From the NCBI RefSeq assembly GCF_002051585.1, contig NZ_MZGX01000002.1, positions 186,001 through 250,000 of the forward strand: a DNA stretch of 64,000 nucleotides, given 5' to 3'. Source of the stretch: Ruminiclostridium hungatei (GTDB taxonomy: Bacteria > Bacillota > Clostridia > Acetivibrionales > DSM-1351). The notes under the pieces are model-generated. The model saw nothing but the letters and a program-made list of their open reading frames with translations. It had not been told where the DNA came from and did not search any database. How positions within the stretch are numbered: position 1 is the first letter of the stretch; each line of letters opens with the position of its first letter. The position numbers and the translations under genes were made by a program. Positions 62,646 through 64,000 of this stretch are shown one piece after another.

Positions 62646-63941
62646 ATGGGGGTTAACAATACAGTTGACAAGGTACTGAAATCATTTGAGGTAGACAGGG
62701 CAGGTATGCTTCGAATTGCAGAACGGTTTAAGGAAACATTGGAAGCCGGTCTTAAGGGGGAACAAACCTGTCTGAAGATGCTTCCATCATATATAGGAAA
62801 GCCTACCGGTAAAGAAAAAGGCATATTTATGACTTTGGACATGGGAGGAACCAACCTTAGATGTACCAAATTTAAAATTGAAGACGGAAATTTTGAAAAG
62901 CTGGCTGAGATTAAGGAAAAACTTATAAATAAAGAGAAGGGCTTTGATCTTACAAAAGCTGATACGACGGCTGAACAGCTTTTCGGTTACATGGCCCAAT
63001 GCATGGCAGGTATAATTGAACCTGGTGAGAGCATGTATCTTGGCAATACCTTCTCATTCCCGTGCAGGCAGGAAGGGATAAATGAAGCTTATTTGATACA
63101 TTGGACCAAAGAAATCACAACTTCAGGTGTTGAAGGAGAAAATATAAACAAACTCCTTGGAGATGCATTGAAAGCAGGCAACATCAATATTGAGCCTGTG
63201 GCCATACTCAATGATACTGTGGGAACCCTGCTTGTTGCCATGTATAGTTATCAGGAGGCGGATATAGGCTCTATCATGGGGACCGGACATAACACCTGCT
63301 ATCTTGAAAACAATCATCCTATCAATGGCGGAAAGATGATAGTGAACCTTGAATCTGGAAATTTCAACGTGGGATTGCCGGTAACAAAATATGATGAGCT
63401 GATTGACAGAAACAGTCAGATGCCGGGTGTACAGCTTCTTGAAAAGATGGTATCGGGCTACTATATGGGAAGCCTGGTAAAAGAAGTATGCCTGGACCTT
63501 CACCGGGATAAGGCTTTGTTTACAAATTCCGATGCTGATACGGATACTTTTTTCAATCAGGGCTTTAATGCCTTGATGGTTGAAAACTTCATACTCTATC
63601 CTGCAAAAACTGCCGAGCAGTATAACTGTACCATAATGGATGCAGAATTAATAAAGAGCGTATCCGAAGCAGTTTTAAAGAGGACGGTCAGGCTTGTTGC
63701 CACTACCTTCCTGGGTATTCTTTTTCATCAGGAAAACAACGGAACAAGGATTACAAATAGACACATAGTAGCTATTGACGGAACTATTTACGAGAAAATG
63801 CCAAAGGCTCCAAAGCTAATGGAAGAAGCTTTTGCCGATGCTTTGGGTGAGGATTCTGCCAACGTACAGATCCGGCTTGTAAAGGACGGCTCGGGGCTGG
63901 GTGCTGCAATAGCTGCTGCTGTGGCTTCAACACAAAAATAG
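62646..63941 (+). CDS. Hexokinase (eukaryote-type family)
   Basis: 431 residues of the hexokinase family proper, not ROK or bacterial Glk: FMTLDMGGTNLRCTKFKI (phosphate 1), NTFSFPCRQEGINEAYLIHW (glucose-binding), VAILNDTVGTLLVAMYSY (catalytic Asp), GSIMGTGHNTCYLENN, and LVKDGSGLGAAIAAAVA. Phosphorylates glucose or other hexoses with ATP or GTP. The family is uncommon in bacteria but known in Clostridia. The start has AAGAGGTGG. Confidence 0.92.
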   Translation: MGVNNTVDKVLKSFEVDRAGMLRIAERFKETLEAGLKGEQTCLKMLPSYIGKPTGKEKGIFMTLDMGGTNLRCTKFKIEDGNFEKLAEIKEKLINKEKGFDLTKADTTAEQLFGYMAQCMAGIIEPGESMYLGNTFSFPCRQEGINEAYLIHWTKEITTSGVEGENINKLLGDALKAGNINIEPVAILNDTVGTLLVAMYSYQEADIGSIMGTGHNTCYLENNHPINGGKMIVNLESGNFNVGLPVTKYDELIDRNSQMPGVQLLEKMVSGYYMGSLVKEVCLDLHRDKALFTNSDADTDTFFNQGFNALMVENFILYPAKTAEQYNCTIMDAELIKSVSEAVLKRTVRLVATTFLGILFHQENNGTRITNRHIVAIDGTIYEKMPKAPKLMEEAFADALGEDSANVQIRLVKDGSGLGAAIAAAVASTQK

Positions 63942-63952
63942 GAATAGAAAGA

Positions 63953-63987
63953 AAAGCCGCTTTCCGTTTAAAACTGAAAGCGGCTTT
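63953..63987 (+). terminator. Terminator of the hexokinase gene
   Basis: AAAGCCGCTTTC / GAAAGCGGCTTT, a 12-bp stem with an 11-base loop; the T-run is short. Confidence 0.75.
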
Positions 63988-64000
63988 GGATAATAATTAA

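Overview
The window looks like a chromosomal segment from a fermentative, plant-fibre-degrading member of the Clostridia (Bacillota). The signs are strong AGGAGG-type ribosome binding sites, sigma-A promoters, a GTP-type PEP carboxykinase, a cytoplasmic GH10 xylanase beside a NodB-fold deacetylase, L-rhamnose catabolism, an EFR1-type ferredoxin-flavodoxin, methyl-accepting proteins and a eukaryote-type hexokinase. A Ruminiclostridium/Acetivibrio-like host is an inference. No rRNA, tRNA or CRISPR array was seen.

Layout. 1-6.6 kb: edge of a P-loop ATPase gene, pckG, a two-gene Na+/solute symporter unit (small accessory protein plus transporter) behind a structured leader, and a ccdA-tlpA thiol-redox pair. 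6.6-18.9 kb: an accessory island grown at the 5' end of a yyaL-like (DUF255) gene. The yyaL body is separated from its first 53 codons by an in-frame TAG. Three further diverged copies of the yyaL 5' end lie at 10.1, 13.1 and 17.8 kb, all in the same orientation. Between them sits mostly AT-rich cargo: TspO-like protein, helicase remnant, PyrE-like enzyme, frameshifted NUDIX gene, remnant of a large serine recombinase, secreted protein, AraC and phosphotransferase fragments, M55 peptidase, GNAT and immunity-like genes. I read this as repeated site-specific integration into yyaL just before its CHWCH motif.

18.9-30.4 kb: methyltransferase, an HxlR-controlled flavoprotein/monooxygenase pair, an FMN oxidase-like gene, a complete pantothenate operon (panG-panB-panC-panD, with a DUF2520 PanG-type ketopantoate reductase), an Lsa/CplR-type ABC-F gene with a long leader, glutathione peroxidase and an EFR1 protein. 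30.5-38.8 kb: a MITE-like repeat, a heterodimeric ABC exporter, a CoA-binding protein overlapping an RnfD-RnfC fusion, a PadR/membrane-protein pair and a hydrolase. 39-50.3 kb: LysR/GAPDH, xylan enzymes, TetR, zinc ribbon, small alarmone synthetase, and the rhaB-rhaA-rhaD operon with a DeoR regulator. 50.4-64 kb: BlaI/BlaR1 with paired operators, ECF sigma/anti-sigma, two chemoreceptors flanking a lipoprotein, an amidase, amtB-glnB behind an attenuator-like leader, a hypothetical protein and hexokinase.

The most unusual items are the four-copy yyaL 5'-end island, the stand-alone RnfD-RnfC fusion lacking an obvious flavinylation motif, the amtB-glnB leader with an A1/G4 hexaloop hairpin and terminator, and the 21-bp inverted pair of BlaI-type operators. 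All functions are inferred by reading the sequence; no database search was run.
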